A DNA stretch of 64,000 nucleotides, taken from contig NC_088295.1 of the NCBI RefSeq assembly GCF_032854445.1, positions 45,869,385 to 45,933,384 on the forward strand, written 5' to 3'. Both the position numbers and the translations under genes were made by a program. Position 1 is the first letter of the stretch. The number at the start of each line of letters is the position of its first letter. Under the pieces are notes generated by a model. It had not been told where the DNA came from. It ran no database searches and worked only from the letters and a program-made list of their open reading frames with translations. Positions 1 through 10,935 of this stretch are shown in pieces. This DNA is from Liolophura sinensis. Lineage: Eukaryota > Mollusca > Polyplacophora > Chitonida > Chitonidae.

Positions 1-1235
1 GTTGGTCAGCATGAAAAGATCGTATACTATGGCTAAAAGAGTTTTTTCATGATGCAAAAGAAAACTTAAAACTTAAAATTCAAATGAAAATGGGTTTATA
101 TTATAAACTAGTGGAAGAATTTTTTATTATGTTGCCTCGATGCAGGAATATAATTGCATTACAGGCCTTTATCTGTCCTTTTCCTCTAATGCGTGTTTAT
201 CCAGTTTGACTCTGGAGATTCTCACCTTTGAATATATACCCAAGTCAAGTCTTACTGTTGCTTAGTTGAGCTCCCAGCATCCGAACCTTTTCGAAATGCC
301 ACATATGCCCCCCTACCATAGCTGGAAATAGGTCCGTGATGTTGATCAATGCCACCTCCTTCAGGCTTGTTCTTTTTCCTTTCAATTGTTAATAGGACTG
401 TCTTTAACCCAGAAATAACCGGAACTCTGCCCCGGTGAAGTCAGCATTCTCCATAGTCTACTTACGTCATTGGTCTATTTTCTTTCAGTAAATACATGTG
501 CAAGGGTCCTTAAAAGTCTCCTGGTGCGCGATCAACTTATAGTCTATAGAGCGACACGTGGTCCGTGCCCGGCAGCGCAGATGTAAAGGAGTCGTTCTCT
601 GATGATAGGTGACCAGCTTAAAATGACAAACCTATCTAGATCCTTGTTTACCTTCCAAGGTTTCCGACTTAAGCCACAGGCAACGTCTAACAATTACACG
701 TAATCGTACAAAATTAGAGAGCTGTCAGACAAACGCTGCTGGAAAAATGAAGACCGATACCTAGAGTTATTTAGAGGGTCGAGGAATGTATGTGACCATT
801 TCTGTTCACCTTGATGACGTCTTTGACTTAGCTCCACTGAGAATCAGTGACATCATCGTCGACGTCGACAAATCCCATAATGACTCTTTCCAAACTGTAA
901 ACTATGTAGCCGTGCCATTTGGCTGTATCGTATACATATTCGTTTCGTTAAAAAGAATTAAGCCACGTCAATAAACCTTTCGCAGACAAAGAGTTATTCA
1001 TGTGCCGCTATAATCCTATAGAATCCTGACCAAATATAGTCGTTATCAGGGGAAGTTTAATACTTTATGGCCTATCATACTTTTATGGTTCCAAAAGGTT
1101 AAAACTGTCTTAAAACAGCACTTAACTCTGAACTTTAAACCACCCTTTAGGCTTTGATCTAAGTATAACGCTGTAGCATGTAAGTCGTTTATATTGTGTT
1201 ATATAAACAGCAGACCCATTCAAAAGGCAAGGAAC
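1..1235. other. Gene-free stretch, no recognised feature
   Basis: Unique-looking AT-rich sequence. A 62-codon open frame at 786-974 (+) starts in a neutral context and ends without a nearby polyadenylation signal or a clear splice site. I could not tell it from chance and do not call it a gene. No tandem array or terminal inverted repeat was seen. Confidence 0.5.
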
Positions 1236-1540
1236 GTCCAAAATACGGGCTCTCATACGCAATAATTTTTACTGATGGGCCTGGGTGGAGGAAACAGGAG
1301 TGACTTGGCAAGCCACCTAAATTTAGCAGGTTATTGACAAACTTTCCGGCAGATCTACAACGAACGTCAGTGTGCGCTACACGAAAGCACTCGCCCGCTT
1401 ATTGTCTCGAAGAGCTGCGAGCAAAAGACCGGGAGAGTCTACAAATTCCCTGTCCACTCCAAGCTGGAATTGAACCAGCACTTAGAGTGTTCTAAGGATT
1501 AAAAAGCAAGTACCTCAATCACTCGGTTACAGTACACTCA
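1236..1540 (-). mobile_element. Diverged tRNA-derived SINE
   Basis: Read on the minus strand, the head carries an A-box-like 'gtaaccgagtg' (1520-1530) and a B-box 'ggttcaattcc' (1466-1476), the two internal promoter elements of tRNA genes. The body continues with 'gtttgtcaataacctgct' and 'ctgtttcctcca', matching the body of the mollusc SINE seen intact elsewhere in this window, and ends in a degraded 3' tail near 1236. It is an old copy with many substitutions and no clear target-site duplication. The boundaries are approximate. Confidence 0.55.
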
Positions 1541-1739
1541 AAACTCTAAAACGTCAATGAATAAGTACAAACACCTGGAATCCGAGCAGGGCTCACAAAA
1601 CCAAAGTCTCTTAAGGCACTATCCATTATGTCGGTTCTTATCTGTCTTCCAGTTATAACACTCTGAGGTAACGAAACCCTTAAACAGTTTAAAATACTGT
1701 GAAACCATGAATAGGTTCAAATGTTGACGTAGGGGAATG

Positions 1740-1794
1740 TTGATTGGCTACAGAATGCAAATGAGCAAAGGTAAAACACTTGTAAGCCAATCAG
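1740..1794. promoter_or_regulatory. Inverted CCAAT pair flanking an octamer
   Basis: TGATTGGCT (1741-1749) and its exact reverse complement AGCCAATCA (1785-1793) flank a perfect octamer ATGCAAAT (1755-1762). CCAAT boxes in either orientation bind NF-Y and the octamer binds POU proteins in animals. No TATA box or convincing gene start follows within a few hundred bases, so a regulatory role is only possible. Chance or a fossil inverted repeat are alternatives. Confidence 0.25.
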
Positions 1795-4700
1795 AATTCA
1801 CTGATATAATTGGTGCGAAAACCTGTAGATGCATTGAAATAGCCTTCGGTACAGTTCTGTTAAAATGCTGTTGAACACCATGTGACGTGAGACAGTGCGA
1901 GATTTTGTAGGATTTGCCAAACTACATTTCTGAAAGCGGGTATAGGTCTATACATAACTGCCCTAATTTTTCTGAAATTTGGGACAGATATTAGTAGTGT
2001 TGAAAGTAGAATATTACGTTTATTTACCAGCCTTTTGGAAAAGTAAAGATATGAGTATGCTCATTAGATGGTCTAACCATGTGAGAAAAGACCCTCAATA
2101 TTCCTGCTAGAATTACATACATACTAAATAAAATGAACAGACCAGGTGTCCCAAATTTTAGAAGAAATAGGGTACCTAAAATAGTTACATGTGGGATCTC
2201 CAAAATCGTAAAATGTCCATTTTGGATAGTGTGCTATATATTTGCTATACTAAACGCGAAACTTCCTTAAAAAAAGAAAAAAAGATTGTATGTAATTGTA
2301 TATAATTGCTATTACCAGTCAGGCCTTTAAGGTATTGTGTGTCCTCGGGTACAAACTACCCACAAAGGTTATAATGAATTAAAAATTGCGTTTCAGCTTC
2401 CCCAGCAGGTGCGCCTCAAGGGGAACAACTCTTAGCACCTCTACTAATTAAGCAGAGGGTGCATTACGTTATAGCGCCAAAGTCGCCCCGAAGTTCTTTA
2501 TCAGAGTTTTATCAGTAAGACGATCATAATGTCTGAGTAATTATTTACACTGCCCTCTACTGAGCCCAAGCCCAGTGAACTGTCGCACGGAATAAGTGAG
2601 CGAAGTCACGTCTTCGTGTTTTGCCGACAATAAAACATTTCCAGACAAGTTCTAGAGGCTTCTAAACAAATACACATTAAGGCATCTGTTTTAAATTCTT
2701 ATTAGATTGGGATATATTGCCCTCGATCTCTCACCAGTACAGCTGTATAGATTGACACTCCACCTGTGTGGTTGCATACAAGTAGACACGGTTGACACAG
2801 GAGTAGGTTGATATACAAAACAATAGCATTACGACCACATACATTAATCACAGTTTATGTATTTGGATTTGTGGCGAAATGTTTTTGAAAAAGTATATAG
2901 CGTTCAACAAATGAAATTTTCATAGAGAATTTGAATTATTCCGGCACATTTCATGAATGTAAGCATTTCATTTTTGATAAGAACTGAGCAAGAGCTTATG
3001 TTATAAACGGATAATTACTCTATTATTTCAATCGATGATTTCATCATTCCATAAATCAACCAGCCAAGTAATCAACTGTTGGGACCTCTATCTGAAGCAT
3101 GAAATAAACGTTAACAAAAGAAAACGTTGACAGCGAATGATGACAAAGATGTCCCCACAAATTGCTTGATTTTTTTTTTTCGCCATTTTTTTTTTCGTTT
3201 AATACAAACAAAAGAATGTATACACGAGAGTATTTATATGTATTTGTTGGTTCCACATCCAGATACGTAATAAATGAGTTTACAAGGTATTAACGGATGA
3301 ATATGCATTAAAGGACATGACAACTTTTCACGGGTTAAAAAATAAACAGCAGTAAGCTTTTTGCCAAAGATGCGTATAGTGCCGAATCGCAGTGTTTACA
3401 GAACCCATTCAAATCCATATCAGCTGGTTGTATTTGCGCAGGTAATGGATTAAACGAGACATCCTATTCATGGCTTTGTCGTGGTATCGCTGGCAACGCT
3501 TTCACTGCTTCTCCATGCACAGTCCACGCGAGTTCCTCTACTAACGCGGTAACAAGCCCATGCCTGGTCTGCTTCATGCAGGCGCTGAGGAATTCCAGTC
3601 AGCTTCGGCTTGGTTCATTCATTTCCTACAGCTATTGATCCAGTTCTGATTGTATTCTGATTGATGCAAGATTGAAATGAGAATGACGTCGTTCTCACAG
3701 GCATGAAAATAGATGTGCTGGCCATTGGCTAATCTTGGAAGCAATTCTTAGTCCTATTAAAACTTGATTACTTTACTATTATCATTATTATATACTTGTT
3801 TACTTTTTGTGTTGTAAATGGCGAATCAATTTATGTTGTTTTTAGTTCTCTCGCACCAATAATCAGTGGTTTCCTTGGGCTAACTACCATTGCCCCATAC
3901 TGTTAGCCAATATTGGAGGCCATTGCACAGAGAGGTTCACTCGTTCTGGTGACCGTGAATTTTGTCATTGTGTTAAAATCAGTTATTATATTTCTCTAAC
4001 CCACATTTTTTTTCTTTCTTTCTTTTTTTTTTTCGTCTCTCAATGTTGACCTTGTTCATCTTCGCCGCCTGCCTGTTCTCCGATCAGAGGCCATTGGAGA
4101 ACAGTCATGCCATTCTTCGCCTTGAACTGTAGTGTTATCACTTCCCTTGGATCGATGTGACATTGTGTTTGAACTAGGGCAAGAAAACCATGCAGACAAG
4201 AGCAAGTTGCTGAATATTCATAGTGAATCACTCTAAATTGGAATGTCGACCAAATAAAGTTTTGCCCCAGTGTTCATGTTGATCAGGATAGAAAGTCTAT
4301 ACATTTTGTTTTAAACTCCTAGCAGAATTTCAGGGTTGATGTGTCTATCACGAATTCATACATGCCTGTAAATGAGCATGTCGGAATGATTTTCCCAGGC
4401 CATCGACTGTGTCAGAGGAACTGGGCTATGTAGGCCTATTAGCCTAATTAATCTAGCCAAATGAACCCAGTTTGAGTCGGGACACATTTGGTCAGCTTCG
4501 GGTTACTCCTCCCGTCTTAGGTCACCACATTGTCCCGCATTCTAACAGTGGCCATCATTAGCCTTTTCCGCCAGCCTTTGGGACAGTGCCAGCTCTCGGA
4601 CGCCATCCCCTTCATTGGGCTCAACTCTTGCAGCATTTTTCTATATATTCACAGCAAAAATCAATACCATTTCCATTCTCAGCCTAACATACACTTTTTA

Positions 4701-6054
4701 TACAGCTTTCTTCACACTGAAAGAAAAAGTCATTCAAAAAAGTCTAACAAGATAATCAAGTTGTAAATATCTAAAATTACAAGAGCCTGAAGCGACATGC
4801 GCCTTTGGATTGCAACGATTTTAAATATGATTGCATTTGCAGAGCCAGACAGCATTCAAGACAGGCAGTGATTCGTCGTGACGATTTTTTTCCGGCACAT
4901 TATGCCAATCACGGTTATATTAGATCCATAGGTAAAAGCTTATACGAGAGCTTTAAGAAAGAGTTTAATCATGTTAAACTAAATCAATAATCTAGGGGCG
5001 AATCCATTTGATCTATTTGAATAATGTAGAACTAATCTTGTCCTTCACCGGAACAATGCCATCGTTTTTGCCTAGATTTGTCGATAAAGTCTGCACTGCT
5101 CTAATGTGTGTATTCTACACCGGGGATATAAAGGTCATGTCTCGGTCAGCACCTGGAACTGGACACATATACGTGGACAAGGAAGAAAGCACCGAATCCC
5201 TCAAAGGAAAATTCAGAACATGAATCTGTGACCAAACTAACGACAACCGGAAATAGCCCCCAGCATGTTCTGAAACAACCTGACCTACTGTATAAGCCTT
5301 TGCTTAATACAGGAGGGATCATTTAATATTTAGCAAAGTGGCATAAACTATGGCATGCCAGCGGCAAAGGCCGATTCGATTTTGCTGGTCAAACCAGTTC
5401 TGTTGTGTTGTTCCTTTTTGTTTTCTTGGATATCGTATTCGAGTTTTCTCCCTTAGGTTTGAGATAGATCGCTGTTCTTCAGGTACCAGTTCCAGCTACT
5501 AGCTCATTTCATCGATTCCTTCTCCGATTTTTTTTCATTATTTATTCCGCTGATAACTGTTCAACCGGAAGCGGGTAGCGCAGCACTCGGCAGCTACTGC
5601 TGACAGCTTACGTCATCGGTCTAATTCTGTCCAATAATTAATCGATTTGAAACATACCCAGGTTCGTTTCGAGTTACACAATGACAGTAACTGTAGGAAA
5701 GTTAAATCGAGTGAGTTTTGAAGACCACACACAATCAAACGAGTGACATCGATAACCATTTCTGAGATCTCTCCTTTTCTCTATATCAGCAGAACACATC
5801 GAACCAGAAATCCGCGTTGAGACTCGCTGAACCAGAGAGAGATTTGATACACCAGCCATCTACACATGATCTACAGCTTCGTTACAAATTAGCATGGAGC
5901 GATGTGTATCACTAGCTACACTAGGGCATGACACGATCGCGAGTTTGGTCTCCTTTCAGCCCAACTCTGCTATATGCATCCATCAAAACAGAGTTGGAAC
6001 ACTATGTTGAGCAAAAAAGCTTGTTTTTTTATTTTTTTCCAGGGATATGAATGC
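1795..6054. other. Gene-free stretch
   Basis: About 4.3 kb of AT-rich sequence with T-tracts (near 3171-3198 and 4008-4034). Open frames such as 4530-4766 and 5008-5223 are under 80 codons, lack convincing splice context and do not resemble a known protein. No SINE, TIR element or tandem array was recognised. Confidence 0.5.
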
Positions 6055-6135
6055 TATATAATGCTGGACGCCGTCGTACAAGTGAAATATTCTAGAGTAG
6101 GGCATAAAACAGCAACCAAATATATACATAAATAT
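6055..6135 (+). mobile_element. SINE 3' fragment
   Basis: The 3' third of the common SINE: 'atgctggacgccgtcgta', 'aagtgaaatattct', 'ggcataaaac' and 'caaccaaat' line up in order with the intact copies at 44.8 kb and 26.4 kb. The tRNA head and body are missing, as expected for a 5'-truncated or decayed copy. Confidence 0.7.
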
Positions 6136-6308
6136 TACGGCTCAATCGACTTTCTCAAAAAGCAAATGTGTACCGGTACGGGTTTTCACGCGTGTTTGTA
6201 TGAAGTTTGCTATGTAAACAGAGGTGTACCACAGCTACGACGAACAACTAACTAACATACGCATGGGAGAGACTATTATAGTCAAATTAATTATATTGTT
6301 TGTTTGTT

Positions 6309-6374
6309 CTTTTTTTTTTTTTTTTTTTTGGTTTTTTTGTGTTTTTTTGTTTTTTTTTGTTTTTTTCATTTTTT
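6309..6374. repeat. T-rich low-complexity tract
   Basis: A run of 20 T followed by T-tracts broken by single or double G. It may be the reverse-complemented tail of a retroposed copy, but no element is recognisable beside it. Confidence 0.8.
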
Positions 6375-8038
6375 AATACATCCATGCTATATACTTTCTC
6401 TTAAGTGTACTTTGGTTATTAAGAAAGATGTTGACAGAGAATGTTTCTAGTTTGATGTAATTTGGCCGGTCAAATATCAACTTAAACCTGGGATTAATAT
6501 AACAGCTAAAACCAATGCGCCAAAAAATTATTAAACCAGTTTCCACCAGTCGCTGGCTCACTGACGAAAGGAAGTGCGTGATCAGAAGCTCGACCAACAA
6601 CGACAGCCTATATTACTGCACGTTTAATATCCTTCTGCTGACACCTTCTTGTATGTGTTGAAGCGCACATCCTGAAGTGGAGTATCTGCATTAAGGAAAT
6701 CTTAATTTAGCCATCCATTCAAAATAATAATAAAACTTTGTCTCTCTGAAGGTCTGCTGTCTACATGCAAAACGTAAATGCTCTAGCCTATCATCATTCC
6801 AAAGAAAGCCTTTACAATTGTGTGCTTGAAAGATTTGCAGATAAACAAAATGGCTAGGATTAAGTTAAAAGCTCGTACCTAATTGACCCATGGGGTGGAC
6901 AAGCCCATGGCTTGGAGATAAGACATGGCAAGTCTTTCACATGCAATTTTTTTGTGTTTTGTTTTGTTTTTTTATTGTCTGCCCACTCCCATTGCTTAAG
7001 GCAGATTGAGCCAAAGGCCGAATACAAACGAAAAAACTAGAAGGGTCATGTGACACAAATTGACCTATTTTCTGGCGATGATTGCTCTGACAAGTTCTGG
7101 AATTACGGACACTGCGCAGATGAGAGCAGATGAGAAAACATTGCAGTCTCATTTGATTCTGGATTGAAGTGCCTGATTGAATCACGTTTGTAAGCATATT
7201 CATTCATCCGCAGAAACGACTGTGGCATTGCCTTACTTAGTTCGAAACAGAGGAATGGCGGTCGATGGTGGGCCGGAGTGGGCTACTGATCCTGCAGCGG
7301 GAGTTGGGATCACGTTTTGGCGGAGCCTCAGGTGAAGTACCACTGCACCCTCGGTGTCATTCTAGACTAAAAGCCCTCCGATGGTATTCACCGGAATAAA
7401 ACCTGGGGGAAATGACCTACCGGATGTTTTCAGAAGTACAACAGTCTGCGGGTTGATCTCGCTGTATATAGCCGCGCCGGCCATTGGTCGTAAAACGGCA
7501 CCCAAATCATTATGTATATACCGACAGAGCTGCACTTTGGGGCGACTCAGATTTGAAGAGCACGGGTTTTACTATCGGAAAATATCGCACTATCACGAAT
7601 TTATTGCTAAAGAGACTGAGATTTACGGTAATTTTTAACGCAAAAATCAAATGTGTTTTTACTGCTGAAATGTAAAGTTGATATATAGCCTAACATCACC
7701 ATTGGAAAACATTTCTGAGATTTAAGTGTAGGACAGAGATGTCTTCTGGGAAATTGTAATAGAATTCCAAGAATACTGTGGTGTTTTATATGATATTTCG
7801 CGACTTCATCCATTTAGGATCCAATTAATCTGTCTCCACTGGAGATAATAATAAATAAAATGTGTGTTATTTATTTGTCAGTAATTTTACAGAACGCACT
7901 ATCTAGCATGTTGACAAAGCTCAGACAAGCAGCGTTAAAATAGAAAACACTTTCCATCTGCCAAGTCAATTATTTAAAATATATGAGACATAATCACTAC
8001 ATGCCTTTCCGTTACAAATCCACTCTAAAGCCTCCGCC
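6375..8038. other. Gene-free stretch
   Basis: No recognised gene or repeat. Overlapping open frames at 7381-7638 and 7484-7675 (+) have unremarkable composition and no supporting signals. Confidence 0.5.
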
Positions 8039-8228
8039 CTTACCGACATCCCGACATTCAAATGTCAAAACTCAGCTGCTATACCGAAAGACCGTCATTC
8101 AAATATAACCATTGAACTGTTATACCGACATTTCTACATTTAAATGTCAACATTCAGTTGCTATACCTACAGAATGACATTCAAAGATGAATACTCAAAT
8201 GCCATACCGACAGATCGACATTCATGCA
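8039..8228. repeat. Diverged 41-bp tandem array
   Basis: Four units of exactly 41 bp start at 8039, 8080, 8121 and 8162, and a partial fifth starts at 8203. Each begins near 'tataccgaca' and carries 'gacattcaaatg' about 15 bases in. Units differ at many positions, so the array is old, yet the spacing has stayed at 41 bp. It lies about 290 bp upstream of the much younger 65-bp array. Confidence 0.8.
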
Positions 8229-8520
8229 GGAGCTCAACAGGCGTACAGCTCAAGTTCACCATCATTTGAACCCACGCAGAAAATTTCAATGACGTTTACA
8301 ACACGAACCCGTCCGTATATTTGAAGTGTAGACTACAGAAGTGTACTAAAGTTCAACTGTGTTTTGGGAGTAATCCAGCCGTTTAAACTTTTGACTAAGT
8401 CGAATCATCGCTTTCGTTGATAATTTTTTGTTTGTTTGTTTGTTTTTCGTCTCTTAAAAGTTAGGGTCCTTTGGTGATCAACAGTCCATTTTTCAAACAG
8501 CTAACTCGTACTTTGCCAAA

Positions 8521-8910
8521 ATATGACCGAAGTTCCAATTCAAAACATGGCGGACGTACTTCGACTTGTTCGATTCAAAAGCTAAATATGACCAAAGTTC
8601 CAATTTAAAACATGGCGGACGTACTGCGACTTGTTCGATTCAAAAGCTAAATATGACCGAAGTTCCAATTCAAAACATGGCGGACGTACTGCGACTTGTT
8701 CGATTCAAAAGCTAAATATGACCGAAGTTCCAATTCAAAACATGGCGGACGTACTGCGACTAGTTCGATTCAAAAGCTAAATATGACCGAAGTTCCAATT
8801 CAAAACATGGCGGACGTACTGCGACTTGTTCGATTCAAAAGCTAAATATGACCGAAGTTCCAATTCAAAACATGGCGGGCGTACTGCGACTTATTCGATT
8901 CAAAAGTTAA
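8521..8910 (+). repeat. 65-bp minisatellite, six near-identical units
   Basis: Units start at 8521, 8586, 8651, 8716, 8781 and 8846, a constant 65-bp period with only a few substitutions between units. Each contains 'aacatggcggacgtact', which resembles a YY1-type core (AANATGGCGGC) and also forms a strong start context (A at -3, G at +4). From each ATG (8547, 8612, 8677, 8742, 8807, 8872) a 12-codon frame MADVLRLVRFKS or a close variant runs to TAA in all six units. Because 65 is not a multiple of three, the frame shifts by two at each unit, so the array cannot encode one long repeat protein. Whether any of this is functional cannot be seen. Confidence 0.9.
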
Positions 8911-9888
8911 AATGGTTGAAATACTGCAATTGTTTTACAGTTGCTGGCTTTGACGTGTCTTCACTTGGAATGATTCAATGAATCGGTGTATATACCAAAT
9001 GTATGGACAGGTTTCTAAGCTCAGCTGGCTTTTGAACTGGGAGCCGAAGGGATTAACTAAGAACAATTTTTTATATATATTTACTTAATGTCAGAAAGAC
9101 ATCGTTCAAGTTTTAAAGCTTTTAATCATGCAATATTTAGCTTCTAAGACATGCATTCCGGTGTTTCATGGACACAAGCGGCTTTTGCACTTGTCGCCGG
9201 ATGAGTGGGAGTGTTCATCAATCTGTCGTCCACTTTCAAAATCATTTGGTACCTGGCAGTCCAGTCATGAACTGAATCTAGACAGCATGTAGGAGGTAGG
9301 GCATTATGAGGTCAATGTGCTTTGAGCACTAAAGGTCTTCTACACACTGCATGACTGTCACATTTCCTCTATCACTCAAAGGGATCGGCTGGCATTAGTG
9401 CTATTTACCTTCCACTTAAATAATATTTATTCCTGAGATAATGGTAAAAGGGGAAGCAACCCTGAGACAAACCACTTGCTGAGATAGAATCGTAGACGCT
9501 GAGCAGTCCTTTTCAACAAATACATTTTTTTTATCCTTATTATTCATTATTCCACATTTTTTAAAAATTCCTTATTGTTACTTTTAAGGAATTACCTATT
9601 TCGCTTGTGTTTTGTTGTTGTATTGGCTGGAATTAACATTAGATATGAATCCCAACCGCATATCAGGGACGTGTTGTTTAAAATGCAATAAATGTCAAGT
9701 TAACACTTGAATCTTAATACCAGCCTTGCGCAAATAAAAGAAATACGATTGGATCTAAAACTGAATAAGAAAATAGTATACTGTACCTATTTTATTTTAT
9801 TTTTATTTTTCACTGATTTGAATGTAGTCAAATGTTCGAATTGTAAGGTGGGCTTCAAGGACCGACGTGCTAATGAAAAGGTACTCAC
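8911..9888. other. Gene-free stretch
   Basis: Nothing recognisable. The sequence right after the 65-bp array ('aaaatggttgaaatactgc') looks like the degraded start of a seventh unit. Confidence 0.5.
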
Positions 9889-10150
9889 ATATACTCAAGA
9901 AATGAATTTGTTAATTTTAACAAACAGTCTGTCATCTGAGTGATGCTAGAATGTATTCTGTTATTACAACATAACACTCTGTCATATTCAACATAAAATC
10001 ATGTTAGTCTAATAGAATTCTTATGTTGAGTTTATAGAAAACGCGTGTTATATTTAACAGAATAATCTGTTGCAATAGCAGAATACGTCCCACCATCACT
10101 CAGACAACATATTTTCTGTTAAAATTAAAAGATTAATTTTTTGAGTGTAT
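9889..10150. mobile_element. Palindromic MITE (copy 1)
   Basis: Long terminal inverted repeats of roughly 75-80 bp. The left end runs 'atatactcaaga', 'gttaattttaacaa', 'tctgagtgatgctagaat', 'gtattctgtt'. The right end read backwards gives 'atacactcaaaa', 'ttaattttaacaga', 'tctgagtgatgg', 'gtattctg'. No coding capacity lies between them. A second copy is at 38.90-39.14 kb. The arrangement fits a non-autonomous DNA transposon (MITE). Its superfamily is not assignable from these ends alone, and the exact termini and target-site duplication are uncertain. Confidence 0.75.
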
Positions 10151-10353
10151 AACCGTCACATCGTCAACTTCACATTACCTTTTACTTTTTTATATTCACC
10201 TACAAGTGAAATTTTAGCGCGTATTATTTAAAGAAACTTTTATTCGTGGGTAATACGAGCTATATTCCAAAATGTATATAGAGTGGAAAAAGAAAAGTGG
10301 GATGTCAGAGTACCTTCATACGACAGCTAAATGGTTTATAAATCCGTACATAG

Positions 10354-10483
10354 ATTTATTTATTTGTTTAGTTCATTGGTATTTTACGCCGTACTCAAGA
10401 ATATTTCAGTTATAATACAGCGGCAAGCAATATGTTGAGAAGAAACCGGGCAAATCCGGGGAAACACATGGCTGCCCGCCATA
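10354..10483 (-). mobile_element. SINE 3' part, interrupted by a second SINE
   Basis: In minus orientation: AT-rich tail, then 'attttacgccgtactcaa', 'agaatatttcag', 'agaaaccgggcaaatccgg'. It matches the 3' half of the common SINE. The copy is broken by the insertion at 10484-10695. The 12-bp sequence ctgcccgccata at 10472-10483 recurs at 10696-10707 on the far side. Confidence 0.8.
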
Positions 10484-10707
10484 TCTATTCATTTATTTTA
10501 TTTGATTGGTGTTTTTCCGCCATACTCAAGAATATTTCACTTATACGACGGCGGCCAGCATTATGGTGGGAGGAAACCCCGTGAGGCCGGAGAGGAAGCC
10601 AGCATGTGCTGGACTTGAACTCACAGCGACCGCATTGTTGAGAGGCTCCTGGGTCAGTATGCTAGCGCGCTAACTAACTGAGCCACGGAGGCCCTCTGCC
10701 CGCCATA
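10472..10707. repeat. 12-bp target-site duplication around nested SINE
   Basis: ctgcccgccata at 10472-10483 and again at 10696-10707, directly bracketing a full SINE. This is what target-primed retroposition leaves behind. The exact match of all 12 bases argues for a fairly recent insertion. Confidence 0.85.
10484..10695 (-). mobile_element. Nearly full-length tRNA-derived SINE
   Basis: Read on the minus strand: 'ggcctccgtggctcagtt' begins the tRNA-like head with its A-box, 'gtgagttcaagtccag' contains the B-box, then 'ctggcttcctctccggcc', a body with an internal deletion, 'tcctcccaccataatgct', 'gtataagtgaaatattc', and an AT-rich tail. The head would drive RNA polymerase III transcription and the tail would be recognised by a partner LINE. 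It is inserted in an older copy of the same family and flanked by a 12-bp duplication. It is one of the two best-preserved tRNA heads in the window. Confidence 0.9.
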
Positions 10708-10799
10708 GAATTTTAATCATCTGAATGCATCCGAAGTCGCCAGACATGACACCCAACCCAGTCCTATACTGACACCGAGCCAACCAATCCTGTTTCCGT

Positions 10800-10935
10800 T
10801 TCTTTCGTGTCGAACGCTCTGACAATTAGGCCACCGCCATACACTGTTTTCACTCATACAATGGCGACCAGTTGAATGGATGGAAAAACCAGGATGCATG
10901 GAATAAACCTCCGACCTTAGGAGAGTTAGTGATGA
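10800..10935 (-). mobile_element. Decayed SINE fragment
   Basis: On the minus strand, 'ggtcgccattgtatgagtga' and a following 'tatggcgg' correspond to 'ggccgccgtcgtataagtga' and 'tacggcg' of the common SINE. 'atcctggtttttccatcc' sits where 'gcccggtttcctcccacc' is expected. The tail has been lost. This is a call on partial similarity only. Confidence 0.45.
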
